From Avena insularis (taxonomy: Eukaryota; Streptophyta; Magnoliopsida; Poales; Poaceae), in assembly GCA_023614405.1 (NCBI GenBank), contig CM042694.1, positions 477,745,392 to 477,809,391 on the forward strand: a DNA stretch of 64,000 nt, in the 5' to 3' direction. Position 1 is the first letter of the stretch. The number at the start of each line of letters is the position of its first letter. Under the pieces are notes generated by a model. It ran no database searches, had not been told where the DNA came from, and saw only the letters and a program-made list of their open reading frames with translations. Both the position numbers and the translations under genes were made by a program. Below, in pieces: positions 23,728 to 35,367 of the stretch.

Positions 23728-26219
23728 ACATCCCCAAGCTTAACTCCTGCTCGTCCTCGAGTAGGTAAGTGATAAAAAGAAACAATAATTTTTGAGGTGA
23801 CATGCACCATAATAAACTTGATCAAAGTATTTGTAAAGCATTGATAGCTGGGATCATAGTACTTCAACATAGCATGAAAGATAAAGTTCTATCAATAAGA
23901 CATAGCAACTATGTTGCAACATGAAAAGGCACAAACAAAAGATTCATGAATAACAATACTTTGCAAGACATTTGTTTGTTTCACATAAAGAAAACATAGC
24001 ATAGTGGCATTCAGCTTGTCCCTCATAGAGTAGCAAACATAAATGCATAGGACACCTTCAAAGTTCATAAGAGTGACTAGATACAAATAGTTTAAGAACA
24101 AGCAATATCAAAGTTATGCATCAATCAACAAGTCTTGGGACAATGCACATAGAACTAAGAATGGCCACTATGCTCTCTCAATAGGTGCATAAAGATAGAA
24201 GGTGGAGACTCAACATAAAAGTTAAAGAAAGGCCTTCATAGAAGGAAGCAGGGATTCAAGTCTCATAAAGAGCTTCCAAAAATTATGGTACTTATTAGCT
24301 TTCAACTCTCATTGCCCCTATCATAAGCATCTTGAAGTGATTAAGGTTAAAGTGAACAAACTATGGAGTATATGCTTGACAAAGTATAAGTTGGAAATCT
24401 CATGTCCCTTGAATACGAGGGCCGCTCCTCATGCTACTCAAGTTTAGTTACCGATAAGTTCTTGTCATAGTAAGTACATGTGTATCATAGAGAACCGCCA
24501 ACGGGGTACCCCTTGCCCGATTATACAGAAGAATCCCCATATCAAAATGACAAGGCAAGCAGACAACGAGCATCTCAACAATCTTCTTATTTACCATGGG
24601 AAAATGGTGCTTTTTTTCTCTCTTTCCTCTTTTCTCATATCTATTTTTTTCTTTTTCTCTTTTTCTCAATATCTGACAACTCATTATAGTTACGCTGCAG
24701 GTTTCCACCATGATTAGGCATGGATTAGACCGGTGGCCCAGACGTTTCTCTAACACACATACATAAATCCATGGACTTACAAGCTCCCCTTTCATTTCAC
24801 ACCGATGACATCCATAAACAAAAGAGCATGATATCAACTAGGTACAAAGTACAAGTGCAATGTTGAAAGTGTTACCCATGACAGCATGGTTCTGCTAATC
24901 CCCAACATATAATTGCAAGCATATACAACATAGACGACACAATAGTTCAAGTTTATTAGGACAAGAAAAGTAAAGTGTGCCATGAAGTTCGTGAGAGCTT
25001 TAATCACTAGTTTTCTCATAACATGTTTAATTCGGAAGGTAGATAAAAACATGAATATACTTGGAATAGCAAATGCTAATAGGTAGGTATGGTGAACTCT
25101 TTGGAATAACTTGGTTTTAGGAGTTGGATGCATGAGTGGAACTCATACTTGGTTATGGAGGCTAGATAAAGACTGGGAGCGACCGACTAAGAGAGCAATA
25201 ATGGCCATAATCATGCAAAGCGACAAAACATCATTAATTAAAGCATAAAGTGATATTACAAGTTGAAAACTAAAGGATCATAAAGGCTATGGTGACTTGG
25301 GATAGTCATAACATGGTGTGAGCATGTGCCAAGTTAACCGAAATAAAGCATCAAAGGAGAATACCACAATACTGTGCTTTAATATGCTAAAACAACGCAT
25401 GATTCTTCAAAGGCACATTAAGCAATCTCAATTGTTTATAACAAGTCATGCTACATCAAAGATCACTAAGCATAAAGCCAAAACAATATCAAGCATGGCA
25501 TGACAAAGCATAGGCCACAGTCAAAAACAAGCTCTTTTTACCACTTAAGCATGAACTTTTCTACTCTATCCAATCCAAACCAAACTATTTGAAAACCAAT
25601 GTATGAAAGACGAGGTCCAACCAATTTATTCAAGCAAACTAAGCAAACCAAGAAAACGAAAAACCAAAAACGAAAACAAATACGCTCCAAGAACAACACA
25701 ACTATGCATGAAACAATAAAAATGAAGTGTTTGGAAGAAACCTGGGATTTTTATTGATGAAGAAGCGGATGCCTTGGGCATCCCCAAGCTTTAACGCTTG
25801 TACTTCTTGGATATTTCTTGGGGTGACATGGGGTGGCATCCCCAAGCTTGAGCTTTAGTCCATTCTTCATCTCATTACATCATTCTCTCCATACACCTGG
25901 AAATTTTCCTTCATACAAAACTTCACACAATCTTTATTAGCAACATTAGTGCACTCAAGATAATAAGTCTTTAGGTTCAGTTTCAACACCAATAAAACTT
26001 CCATTAAAACACAAGCTACTGAATAACTTCCCTCAAAAAGCTCAATTCCCCAAAGAGAACCCAAAAAGGAACCAACAAGAAGCAAATGCAAATAATGGTA
26101 GAAATCTGTCAAAACAAACCAGCACATAAAAACCTATTTTTTCGAGGACCTTCTGTTACTCAAATCAAAAAGTGTTGAACTAACGAAAGTTAGATAACAA
26201 CCTGGGGCAGAAGCACAAA
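23728..26219 (-). mobile_element. 3' interior of element B, truncated on the right
   Basis: Non-coding interior matching 35368-37880 of the complete copy and, inverted, 20089-22175 of element A. It contains a pyrimidine-rich run (24608-24665) and the hairpin at 25765-25785. Similarity to the family stops abruptly near 26219 (after CAGAAGCACAAA). The gag part and 5' LTR of B, and the right part of A, are missing, most simply through one deletion. Confidence 0.82.
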
Positions 26220-26923
26220 ACTTCACGCCTCAAAATTCATGCCTCCCCATGACACACGTACAACTCTTTAACCATTGGACTGCAGAAATTAAAGAATATA
26301 AATGCATATACGTCTCTACATATGGAACTTTATAGGTATTCCAGTGAGAGGGATATAAAACAATATGAAGGTACACGTTCTGGCTAACAATAATCATCAC
26401 CTTATTTCATGAATATAGTAACCATTCACGGAAGGAATATAAATTTTTTGGTGAAATAATACAAAGACCAGAGAACAACAATTTAGAGGAAACATATTGC
26501 CTATGCAGTAGATATAGTTAGGTGATTTGTTTCTATACAGAGAAGTACATACCACATAATCTTGGCACGTATCACAAATGAGAACGTAAGGTTACTTCTG
26601 ATTGGACACTGTTATCTCTCTCAACATAATTCATCACCGGGATTGAATTAATGACAACCCATGCGAGAAACATATTTAATAACAGACCATGAAGTTCTCC
26701 ATGCACAAATTTTCAATCACCTCCACCTTTAGTCCATCATACAAAAATAAATAAGCATGGGCATTGCATGGATAGGCCAATGAAAAAAATAAAAAACAAC
26801 TAAGAACATACATCGTTTGTTAGGTAGAGACCTATTAATAACCTTCAATGGGCTACTTGAGACAACACTGAAAGTTGCAAGAAAGAAACTGAAATTAGCA
26901 AGGTTATAATGGCCATGATATCT
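26220..26923. other. unassigned sequence
   Basis: AT-rich, no open frame or repeat end recognised. The last bases (26905-26920, TATAATGGCCATGATA) are repeated inside the following LTR at 26960-26975. Confidence 0.45.
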
Positions 26924-27278
26924 TGTTAGGGGATAACCCTGGGTAGGATCACACCAGGGTATAATGGCCATGATAGCCGAGGTACGGCAAGGTCAAAGCG
27001 TAAGCTGGCCGAGTCACCTCAAGGCAAACCGACTTATGGTAGACCTAGCCCGAAAGTAGTTCATACAACATTACCTTGACCGGCATAAAACATATATCGG
27101 CAACCTCTTTGTTACTTGTATGCAGGTACCCACAGGGCCGAGTTAACCGGGCCTAGGCCGGGTTACGACTTAGCTCACAAGGGAAGGAAGAAATCTTCTT
27201 GGTCAAAGGTTTTATCTCCCCACTATAGCGTGAGCACCGAGGATAGAGGGAAGGGCCAACAAGTACGGGCCGACAAAG

Positions 27279-27318
27279 GTGACGTTGCCTATGTCGGGTG
27301 ACGTTGGCTATGTCGGGT
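27279..27318. repeat. 19-bp tandem duplication in the Tat-like LTR
   Basis: GTGACGTTGCCTATGTCGG is followed by GTGACGTTGGCTATGTCGG, one base different, then GTGAC. Confidence 0.8.
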
Positions 27319-27456
27319 GACACCGTGCCACAAAGGGGTTCAGAGAGGCTTACGCCATGAGTCCGGATCAGCTTAGACAGAGAAAAGAGGAGCACCGCTT
27401 TGCTATTTTGGGAGAGGCATATTCTCCGAAGGTCCTAACTTGTAACCTGGGCTCCC

Positions 27457-27466
27457 CTATATAAGG
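27457..27466 (+). promoter_or_regulatory. LTR TATA box
   Basis: CTATATAAGG in the Tat-like LTR, about 230 bases before the LTR end, a normal position for the U3 promoter. Confidence 0.6.
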
Positions 27467-27694
27467 TTAGCCATTTTTAATAAGGGAAAATCCTAGATAG
27501 TTGTGTGGGCAGTTGAGAAGTTCATCATCTTCCTCCCCAAGAACAACTCAAGGAGCCCTTGTAATCCACCATTGATCTAATGAATACAACTCATCTGTGT
27601 GTGGAATCATCACACTATCCCTCATTGGATACCTCTAGTGCTCATTGGCCCCATCTTTAGCCTATACATGGCATCTGCCGTGCCCACCACGACA

Positions 27695-27713
27695 GTTGGC
27701 ACCCACCGTAGGG
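27695..27713 (+). other. primer-binding site of the Tat-like element
   Basis: GTTGGCACCCACCGTAGGGC immediately after the LTR; Tat-lineage elements of grasses commonly have TTGGCGCCCACCGTGGGGC. Two substitutions. Confidence 0.65.
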
Positions 27714-28589
27714 CTAGCGGTGCTAGCAGGAGTGAAGATCCGGATGGGAAACATCATCGCCATCGGGAAACACATCTTCTCCGGGATGGTTCATCGCCGC
27801 ATGCATAAGCTATTCCCCCATGGGAAGGGCCACTCATTGTAAGCAAAGCACTGCACAATGATGCCTATTACCTCATTGATGCACAACCACAGGAGAAAAA
27901 CAGGGCAGACAGTTCCGGCGAGGAATCCAAGCGCCAATGGAATGTAGCTCTACTTTTCCTGTTTTACACTTAGCGAAAAGTGTATGTATCTCGAACTCTC
28001 ATATGTCGGTCTGTATGTCGGCAATGAGCTTATGAATGAAACTTCGGCACCCCGAGCAGAAACTCGGGGACTACCTTAATAATAATTGTATTTTCTGCAT
28101 TTAATTTTTTATACGTCAGCTAACTTACTTACACCTTAGACGGATTAGTAATGTGTAGGCACAAAAAGATAACTCCTTGACTTGCTCCTGTCCAACAATA
28201 ATTGGCTTCATGGCAAGCAAGGGAACAAGTTTGGAATTGCTAAGCACATGAAAAACGACTAAGGAAAGGAACGTAATCGAGCCGACGTCAGTTATTCAGA
28301 CTAACCCCTATATTTTCTTTATTTCTGTTACGTTGAATTATTTTGAGCTAATCCGAAAGTTTCCAGTATTGTTAAGTCAATTTTTTGAACCTCGGACTCG
28401 TAAGTCAAACGCCAAATCAAGGTAGACGCGAGCCGATTCATAAAATTGAGAGAACAAAAAAATGAAACTCGGGGACTTCGCCCAAGTTAATCCAGCATAT
28501 AACTTAAAATGTAGCAAAATAACCCATTGTGCATATTACATCTGCACCCAGCATACTAGGGACTTAATGAATTTTAAAGTGTTTTTGGC
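27714..28589 (+). other. leader or junction region of the Tat-like element
   Basis: No gag or pol sense found. The phrase GAAACTCGGGGACT occurs near 28060 and again near 28465, both typical of untranslated parts of Tat-type elements as I remember them. gag and pol should follow here in a full element; instead the antisense gene relic begins at once, so the element is an internal-deletion or non-autonomous form. Confidence 0.5.
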
Positions 28590-30038
28590 TCAAGGAGCAG
28601 CAACATCCGAGGTATCTGCAACAGTATGAGGCAAGTTGGCATCGGTGGGGGGAACTTTGGTTTCAGCCTCATCATCTGAGTTGGCTTCAGCTTCCTCAGC
28701 ATCTTCAGTTTCCTTGGCAAAGTTCGAAGCTTCTTGATCCTCGCCATTTGAACCATCTTCGACATAACCGTCGTCGATGGCATCAAGGAAACTCGACCCC
28801 TTATTCCATTGATGGCAAAAAGCATATTGGATGAGATTGAGGCGCAAGCTTTGCATTGAGCAATGTAGTCTGGGTCATTCGTCCATTTGGATCCAGTGCG
28901 CATACGGCTGAGAACCTTCAGGTCAGGACCTTCATACCAAGATAGCACGAAGCTCAGGGTTGTGTCGGCTCCAGCACGCATAGCGGATTCCCTCCACTGA
29001 TCAAGTTGAGTCTCGCACTCCATCAATTTTGCAATCAATGGGGCAGGACCTTTGGGAGTAGGCTCGGAGGGCTAAAGGGCACTGAAGATCCGGACAGCTG
29101 TGTCCATGATGTCCGAACCATAGGTCTTCATGGGTTCAACCTGGGCTACGAGGCTCACCAAGGTATCCTCCATATCATAAGGAATTGCTTCGGAAGAAGG
29201 ACCCACCAGAGTAACTCTCTTCAAGCGGATTTTTTCAACAAAAGTGGCAGCAATGGAGTTGGTCTCTGGAAACTTGCCTGAAAATGAGACAAGTAAGATA
29301 AGTGAGTAAGGGCACAAGACCTAGAGAAAGAAATGTCGGTGCAAGAGGAAAAACTGACGAGAGATATAACTGTTGATCCGAGTTAGCTCCATGAGCCATG
29401 CAGCATTCCTCTTCTTGAGATTCTCATACTCGGTGTTCACCGACTCAAACTTCCTGGCTCTTCTCAAGATGCGTCTTCAGCCGCTCTTTTTCGTCGGAGA
29501 AGTTTTGGTCAACTTTCTCCAGCTTAGCCTTGTGGAGATTTTTCAGCTTTTCCATCTCAGCATTAAGCCGAGTAATCTCATTATACTTGAGCCGAAGTTT
29601 GGAAATTTCATCATCTTTCTTCTTCAACTCGGCCTGATGCTGCCCAGCTTGTTCGAGAAAGTGGAGCATCATGTCAGGCAAAGGCATGCTATCTTGAAGA
29701 GACACTACAATAGTATGATTGACCCAGCAGAGCCGAGATATAATTATCTTCCGAGTTAGAAGGAAAAAGGACAAAGGATGAATAAACAAGGAGAATTACC
29801 TTTTATCTCGGCCAAGTTCTTCCTCATGATGATATTTCCAGCCTCCACTTTGGCTGCACAATCCAAATCGCGAGTTAGTTCAGAACGCCAACGATGAAGA
29901 GAAATGAAAGTGAAAGTGCAAACAAGAGAACTTACCCTTATTCTTCAGCTCAGGGAGTAACACATTATGCTTTGAGCGAAGCTCCTTCTATGTGTCAAGA
30001 AGCCGATGGAACTCAGCGGTGCGATGGTTGGTGGTGCT
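28590..30038 (-). pseudogene. antisense multi-exon gene relic of the Tat-like element, 3' exons
   Basis: Seen on the minus strand: four exon-like blocks with fitting splice signals. Exon 30038-29936 (acceptor TTTTTAG, donor GGTAAG), exon 29853-29800 (acceptor TGTGCAG, donor GGTAAT), exon 29704-29359 (acceptor ATTGTAG, a long coiled coil rich in Lys and Glu), exon 29277-28590 (acceptor TTTTCAG, ending in an acidic tail and TGA). Frames are broken by a TAG in the first block, a frameshift near 29450, a TAG near 29070 and a frameshift near 28800. The WYEGPDLKVL region and acidic tail recall grass proteins annotated as putative gypsy-type transposon (Pfam PF04195) proteins; this is from memory. 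Function unknown. The 5' exon is 51778-52594; the 21 kb Athila element lies in the intron between them. Confidence 0.65.
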
Positions 30039-30075
30039 CTAAAAAGGAAAGTGCTAGTGCATGCATCATAGTGAA

Positions 30076-30340
30076 TATTTGAAATTACTCAAGACCCAGG
30101 CCAAGCGGAACTTAACCTAGCTCTAGGTGAGTGAGGATTTGAAGTTACTGCAGATCCGGGCCAAGAAGAACTTAACCCGGCTCTAGGTGAGTGAGGATTT
30201 GAAGTTACTATAGATCCGGGCCAAACGGAACTTAACCTGACTCTAGATGAGTGAGGATTTGAAGTTACTACAGATCCGGGCCAAGTGGAACTTAACCCGG
30301 CTCTAGGTGAGTGAGGATTTGAAGTTACTACAGATCCGAG
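30076..30340. repeat. 60-bp tandem array, left part
   Basis: About four and a half units of exactly 60 bases (GATTTGAAGTTACTACAGAT, then CCGGGCCAAG, CTTAACCCGG, CTCTAGGTGAGTGAG). The array is cut at 30340 by the large Athila insertion and resumes at 51396. It has no spacers, so it is not a CRISPR array. Confidence 0.9.
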
Positions 30341-31702
30341 TGATGACTACAAGTGCACCGATCATTTGTAGCTAGTTTTAAAATAAAGATATCGATCCCA
30401 CAGGGAGCAGTAGGCGAAAGACTAAAATTCTTTTAACTAAAACTAAACGAAGTACTTAAAGAATAACTTTAAGATGCAAGAAAAGTAGAGTTCTTTTTGT
30501 GTTTTGGTTGAATGAAGTAATTTAAAGTAAAGTAGAACTTAATGCAGAAAGTAAGAATCGCGTGTGTAAAAGAACTTGGAACTGTAATAGGGAAAATGTG
30601 TTCTCAGGGAGTGGTGGATACACCGCTAGCAATTTAGACTAAGCAATCAAGATTATTATAACAAATATTCTCATGATATGTATGTATATGGGAGGAGCTC
30701 CATATATGGACAAATAGGCAGCAACCACTGCTCACATCATCCTTCATAACCATAGCTAACGAATAAACGACATCAATCGTATTATCCTGCTATTAAGGAA
30801 TTTCTCCCGTGGCATGGACATGGCTTTATGAGTTCTCCTTGATTCCCCAAGTTAGTACGTAAAGGATGACAACAGATTTATAGTCACAGTAAGCGCTATC
30901 ATCTCACCGTCTACCAACAACTAATCCCCTTCATCGAGTCTCCATAAGAGGCAAATTTTAAGGAGGTGCACAACTCCTAACATCAAGATGAAGAAAATTA
31001 ACACATACACATAATGATGTATAACATAATAATCTCTATCTCATGTCAATCATATGCTAGGGTTTCTCCATCTCCCCGAGAACTAGAGGTCTACTTAGAC
31101 ATGGAGGCAATCAATATCATGGCAATGGTAATGGAAACAATTGTAAATGAATAGTTCTTGTATAAATCCACAACGAGTACAGAAATTACAACAAGATCTA
31201 TATGGGGTGAAGATGGGATGGATGGAGATGATGGTGGTGCAACAGTTGATGAAGATGGATATCGATGCCTTGGCCTCCCAGATCTGCATAGGGTGAAGAT
31301 GGATCCCTTGGACAAATTCCCCCTCTAGATGCCTTCCGGAGGTGAGGTTTCGGCGATTTCTGGGTGTTCTGTATGTCATCTCTCCGATCTAGTTGCACGG
31401 GGTGAAACAGCCGGAATTTTTATTCCCGCCGTATAGTTGGTCATTGAACCATCTGTATGCCCTGATTGCTTCGAGTTTTCTTCTGGTGTTATTGATATTT
31501 CCCAAATAAGCGTTTTACGTTTTTTGGCTCCTTTTCTCCCCAATACAACTGCTCCAAGAATTGTGTCTATTGTATCCATCATCTGTCCTGATCCTAGTGA
31601 AAATAGACATAAAATGTGCGCGTGAGCTCCGTAAAATACCAAGGTCCTACATCTACAATGCAAAATAATAATATAAAACATGATGAGAATATGCACTCAT
31701 CA
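30341..31702 (-). mobile_element. 3' LTR of the large Athila-type element, 1362 bp
   Basis: Plus-strand text starts TGATGACTACAAGTG and ends CACTCATCA. It pairs with 49984-51395. It contains a decayed copy of the family palindrome (31411-31438) and runs of Arg/Pro codons on the minus strand that recur in the other LTR and are not genes. Confidence 0.9.
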
Positions 31703-32831
31703 ACTTCTCCAAGCTTAGACTCTTGCTCATCCTGAGCAAGTTTAGCTTAATGGATGTGATCCTCATATTCATGAAGCTGAGTCGATAAAATACATGAGGC
31801 AGTTGCAGCATGTGTTTATCATATATGATACATAGGAATAAGTTCATGAATAGTACCTTAATCGAACCATCCGAATAATATTAGAAGGCTTCCACACCTT
31901 AGTGATCAACAATTCACAAAAGATGAATTTCAACATGATGTAAAAGTATCCGGTTCAACCGAATGAGTTAGCGAGGTAGTCCCAAGTATTTATGGATTAA
32001 CATATTCACATGGGATTTAAAATCTCAAATGCTTCTTTGTCATCCTACAGTATAGTGGTGTATGCCTATTTTCTCTTTGCACATTTGATCTTTTTCTTCT
32101 TTATTTTCTTCTCTTTTGTATATATGCTCACACTTTTGTTTAAGTGATGTGCAAAAGGATCTAGCCATACATGTAGGAATTCAAAGTTTAACGATCTCAA
32201 TTACCCAATTCCAATTGTATACGAAGCATCTTTATGACTTGAAGATTCTACCTCGACTTGTTCTCACTCTATTTCGATGGCACTTTTGATTTTACTTTGT
32301 TCAAGGTTTCTTTTTCAACTTGACTAATCAGATTATTTTTACTTTTGTAAATTAAACCATGAACTTACAACATATCGATTAAATTATCTTTATATGTTCC
32401 AGTAATACCAATGGTGTGGAAGACTCCTATTGTTATCATCAAGTGCAAGTAAAATTATACTCAAGCCATTCATATATCCAATATGACAAGCACACACTCA
32501 ATAATGCTCCATATATGATAATAAATTCGGAACACAAATGGGATCGACTATTCCTTAAGGGAATTTAAATGATGCAAACTTAATTTCTAAACTCAAACTA
32601 ATGCAAAACTAAAACAATAATATAAAACTTATAAGACATATTACAAGGTCTTAAAGATCTCCCCAAGCTTCGAATCAAGCCAGGCGGGATCAAATAACTC
32701 CTTGTTGATACCTATTCCTCCTCCTGGGTAGGAAGAGTATTGCCTTCTTCCTTTGTGTTACAAACCTTAGCCATGCTTGTGAGGCGAATGCTGAGCTCGG
32801 CCATGTCGTATTGAAGCTTCAAGATTTTCTT
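31703..32831 (-). other. 3' untranslated interior of the large Athila element
   Basis: Starts at the mirrored polypurine tract (AACTTCTCCAAGCTTAG) next to the LTR. AT-rich; no gene seen. Confidence 0.7.
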
Positions 32832-33254
32832 CTAGAGGAATTTCTTCTCATCTCTCAACTCAAAAACAGTTTTAATCAAGAAACCAACTCTACCATCGAT
32901 GTCATCAAACTTTTTCTCAAGGTCTTTGCTCATCATCCAGTAGGAGTCAATCCCTTCTCCAATTGTTTCGTCGCATGCCTTCAAAGCTTTTTCCAACTCA
33001 TAGATCTTATCATGAGTCTCATCTTGCCGCACCTTCTTATGTTTAAGAGGCGACTGACTGAGAGGAGGTTTATAATAGGATCCTATGTTGTGACGGTAGG
33101 GATTAGGGAGATACTCATCCTTGCTATTTCCCCGCTCCGCTTGCCTCATCATCTCCATCCTTTGCGCGAACATGTCCTCCCAACTTGGGAGAGGTTTGAT
33201 CTCTGAACCGGATGATGATGATCCTTTAGGTTCTACTTCTTCGATCCTCTTCAC
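32832..33254 (-). pseudogene. ORF downstream of integrase in the large Athila element, 140 codons
   Basis: Seen: an open minus-strand frame, Ser/Glu-rich start, PSWEDMFAQRMEMMRQAE near residue 25, then a heptad-like helical stretch (YELEKALKACDE, DLEKKFDDIDGRV). It lies between integrase and the 3' LTR, where some Athila elements carry an env-like or other third ORF. No signal peptide or transmembrane segment is visible, so I do not call it env. The start may be further upstream; it may be a remnant. Confidence 0.5.
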
Positions 33255-33470
33255 GAGCTTCTCTTATTTCTTTCTCCAAATCTTGTTGACATGGAAGGGC
33301 TGCATGGCTTCGCTGCACGGAAGTTGTTAGAAGGGGCTTGTATAGGGATGGCGAGGTTTTTTCGAGGCTGGAGGCTGTAGCTCTGTGAAAACTTAGTAAA
33401 AATAGTTAGATGCGATCAGCTTTAAAAGGGAAGGTCAAAAACCCTAGCCATCGTCAGTAACAAGCAACTA

Positions 33471-33738
33471 TACAGGCGCAACCCGTATAGATGTCTCCGT
33501 ATAGTTATGAACAGACTATAGAATTCCTTCTATGGTGGGATCAACTATACGGCCGGAACTATGCAGGCGGAATTTTTTATTTCTGCCATATAGTTGGTCG
33601 TTAAACCTTCCGTACTCCGAATAAAATTCTTGGAGATGGGTCGATATCTATATGACCACAACTATACGGGTGGAATTTTTATTCCCGCCATATATTTGGT
33701 CGTTAAACTATCAGTACCTAGAAAAGAGCTTTGTCAAA
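33471..33738. repeat. palindromic tandem array of the large Athila element, left part
   Basis: Units of roughly 100-110 bases, each centred on an AT loop between ACTATACGGGTGGAAT-like and ATTCCCGCC-like arms and followed by TTGGTCGTTAAAC. Arms at 33558-33595 and 33661-33695. The array continues at 40837 after the nested element. Confidence 0.75.
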
Positions 33739-33743
33739 GGCAC

Positions 33744-35367
33744 TGATGGCTCAATGCACGGCGCCCAGCAAAATGTTGATGGCTCGTGGTTGATGTAGAG
33801 CTCGTTGGGAACCCCAAGAGGAAGGTATGATGAGCACAACAGCAAGTTTCCCTCAGTTATGAAACCAAGGTTTAATCGAACCAGTAGGAGCAAGGAAACA
33901 CCCCAAAGGTGTTACTAGCTGAGCTTTAAGGTGGCACACTACCGGTGCTAGTAGCAACGTGGAGACCTGCACAACACAACCACAGAACTTTGTCCCCAAC
34001 TTGCGATGAGGTTGTCAATCTCACTGTGTTTTGCGGAAAACAAAGGATTAAACGTATCGAACGAAAAGAAGTAAAAGTTTGCAGAAAGTAAACACAAAGC
34101 AGTAAAAGATTGTAGATTGAATATAAAAGACAAGGACCGGGATCCATAGTTCACTAGAGGTGGCTCTCCTTAGATAGATAACATGCTGGGTGAACAAATT
34201 ACAGCGGGGCAATTGACAAACACCAAGAAAGCAATACATGCATATACTAATCATCTTGACTCCTTTGAGACTTGATTGGGCATTACAACATAATACATAG
34301 ACCGCCATCCAACTGCATCTATGACTAATAATCCACCTTCAGGTTATCATCCGAACCCTCCAAAGATTAAGTTGCAAGCAACAGATTATTGCTTTATTTA
34401 ATCTGCGTGTAAAGTAAACAATACGATTGTTCTATGAACAAAGGATTGTTGTTTTCTCCCTAGTAGCAACAGCACATCTAGTACCTTAGAGATTTCTGTC
34501 ACTTCCCCAGATTACCAGAGGCATGAACCCACTATCGAGCATAAATACTAACTCTTGGAGTTGCTAGCATCTACTTGGCCAAGATAGCTACTAACAACGG
34601 AAAGCATGCAAGATCTCAAATAACAAAGACATGATAGAATCAATAATCAATCTGAAATAGCATCTCAATATCCATCGGATCCCCGCAAACACAACATGTA
34701 TGAATTACAAATAGATGATCTTGATCATGAACGGAGCTCACAAGATCTAAACATGAAAGCACAAAGGAGGAGAAACCAACCATCTAGCTACTACATGGAT
34801 CCGTAGTCCAAGGATGAACTACTCACGCATCACACCGGAGGCTTGCATGGTGATGAAGAAGGCCTGTGGTGAATTCTCTCCCAGGTGCCGGGAAGAGCTT
34901 CAGATCCCTCCCGATCTAGGGATGGAGATGACGGCGGCTACAGACTCTTTCATGGTTTTTTGATCGGGTACTTTGGGTTTTCGTCCTGAGGGCAACTTAT
35001 AGGTGGAAGGATAGGCCGAGGGGGTGCCGGGAGCGGCCACACCACCCCCTGGCGCGGGCCAGGCTTGGCCGTGCGGCCAGGCGGTGTGGTGGCTCCCTGG
35101 CCCTTCTTCGTCTTGTATTCTGGCACTTGATCCCTTCCGAAAAATAGGCACTTTGGCTTTTGTCCTGTCCAATTCTGGGAATATTCATTTTCTGACTTTC
35201 CTGGAACCAAAAACAGCAGAAAACAGGCAGCTGGCACTGTGGCTCTTGTTAATAGGTTAGTCCAAGAAATCATATGAAAAGTAATCCAAAGTTGGAACAA
35301 AACACAAGAAAGTGGATAAAACCAAGCATGGAACATCAAAAATTATAGATACATCTGCAATGTATCA
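33744..35367 (-). mobile_element. 3' LTR of the complete small Athila element, 1624 bp
   Basis: Plus-strand text TGATGGCTCAATG to GCAATGTATCA, followed by ACATCCCCAA, the mirrored polypurine tract. The open frames in it recur in the other three LTR copies and are not genes. Confidence 0.92.

Larger units (their letters stand above)
26924..27694 (+). mobile_element. 5' LTR of a Tat-like element, 771 bp
   Basis: Starts TGTTAGGGGATAAC and ends CACCACGACA, directly followed by a primer-binding site. TATA box at 27457. A 19-bp tandem duplication is at 27279-27318. Left flank TATCT. The matching 3' LTR would lie right of 52594 and is not in the window. Tat assignment rests on the primer-site form and the antisense gene relic downstream. 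Confidence 0.65.

Noticed and set aside
29373..29759. 128-codon plus-strand open frame
   Set aside because: It is the complement of the coiled-coil exon on the minus strand, which has splice signals and protein-like composition.
30076..30340. Regular repeats that could suggest a CRISPR array
   Set aside because: Units are directly adjacent 60-mers without unique spacers, in a plant retroelement.
32811..33206. Hydrophobic plus-strand open frame that could be a membrane protein
   Set aside because: It is the complement of the charged coiled-coil frame on the minus strand, which matches the orientation of the surrounding element.
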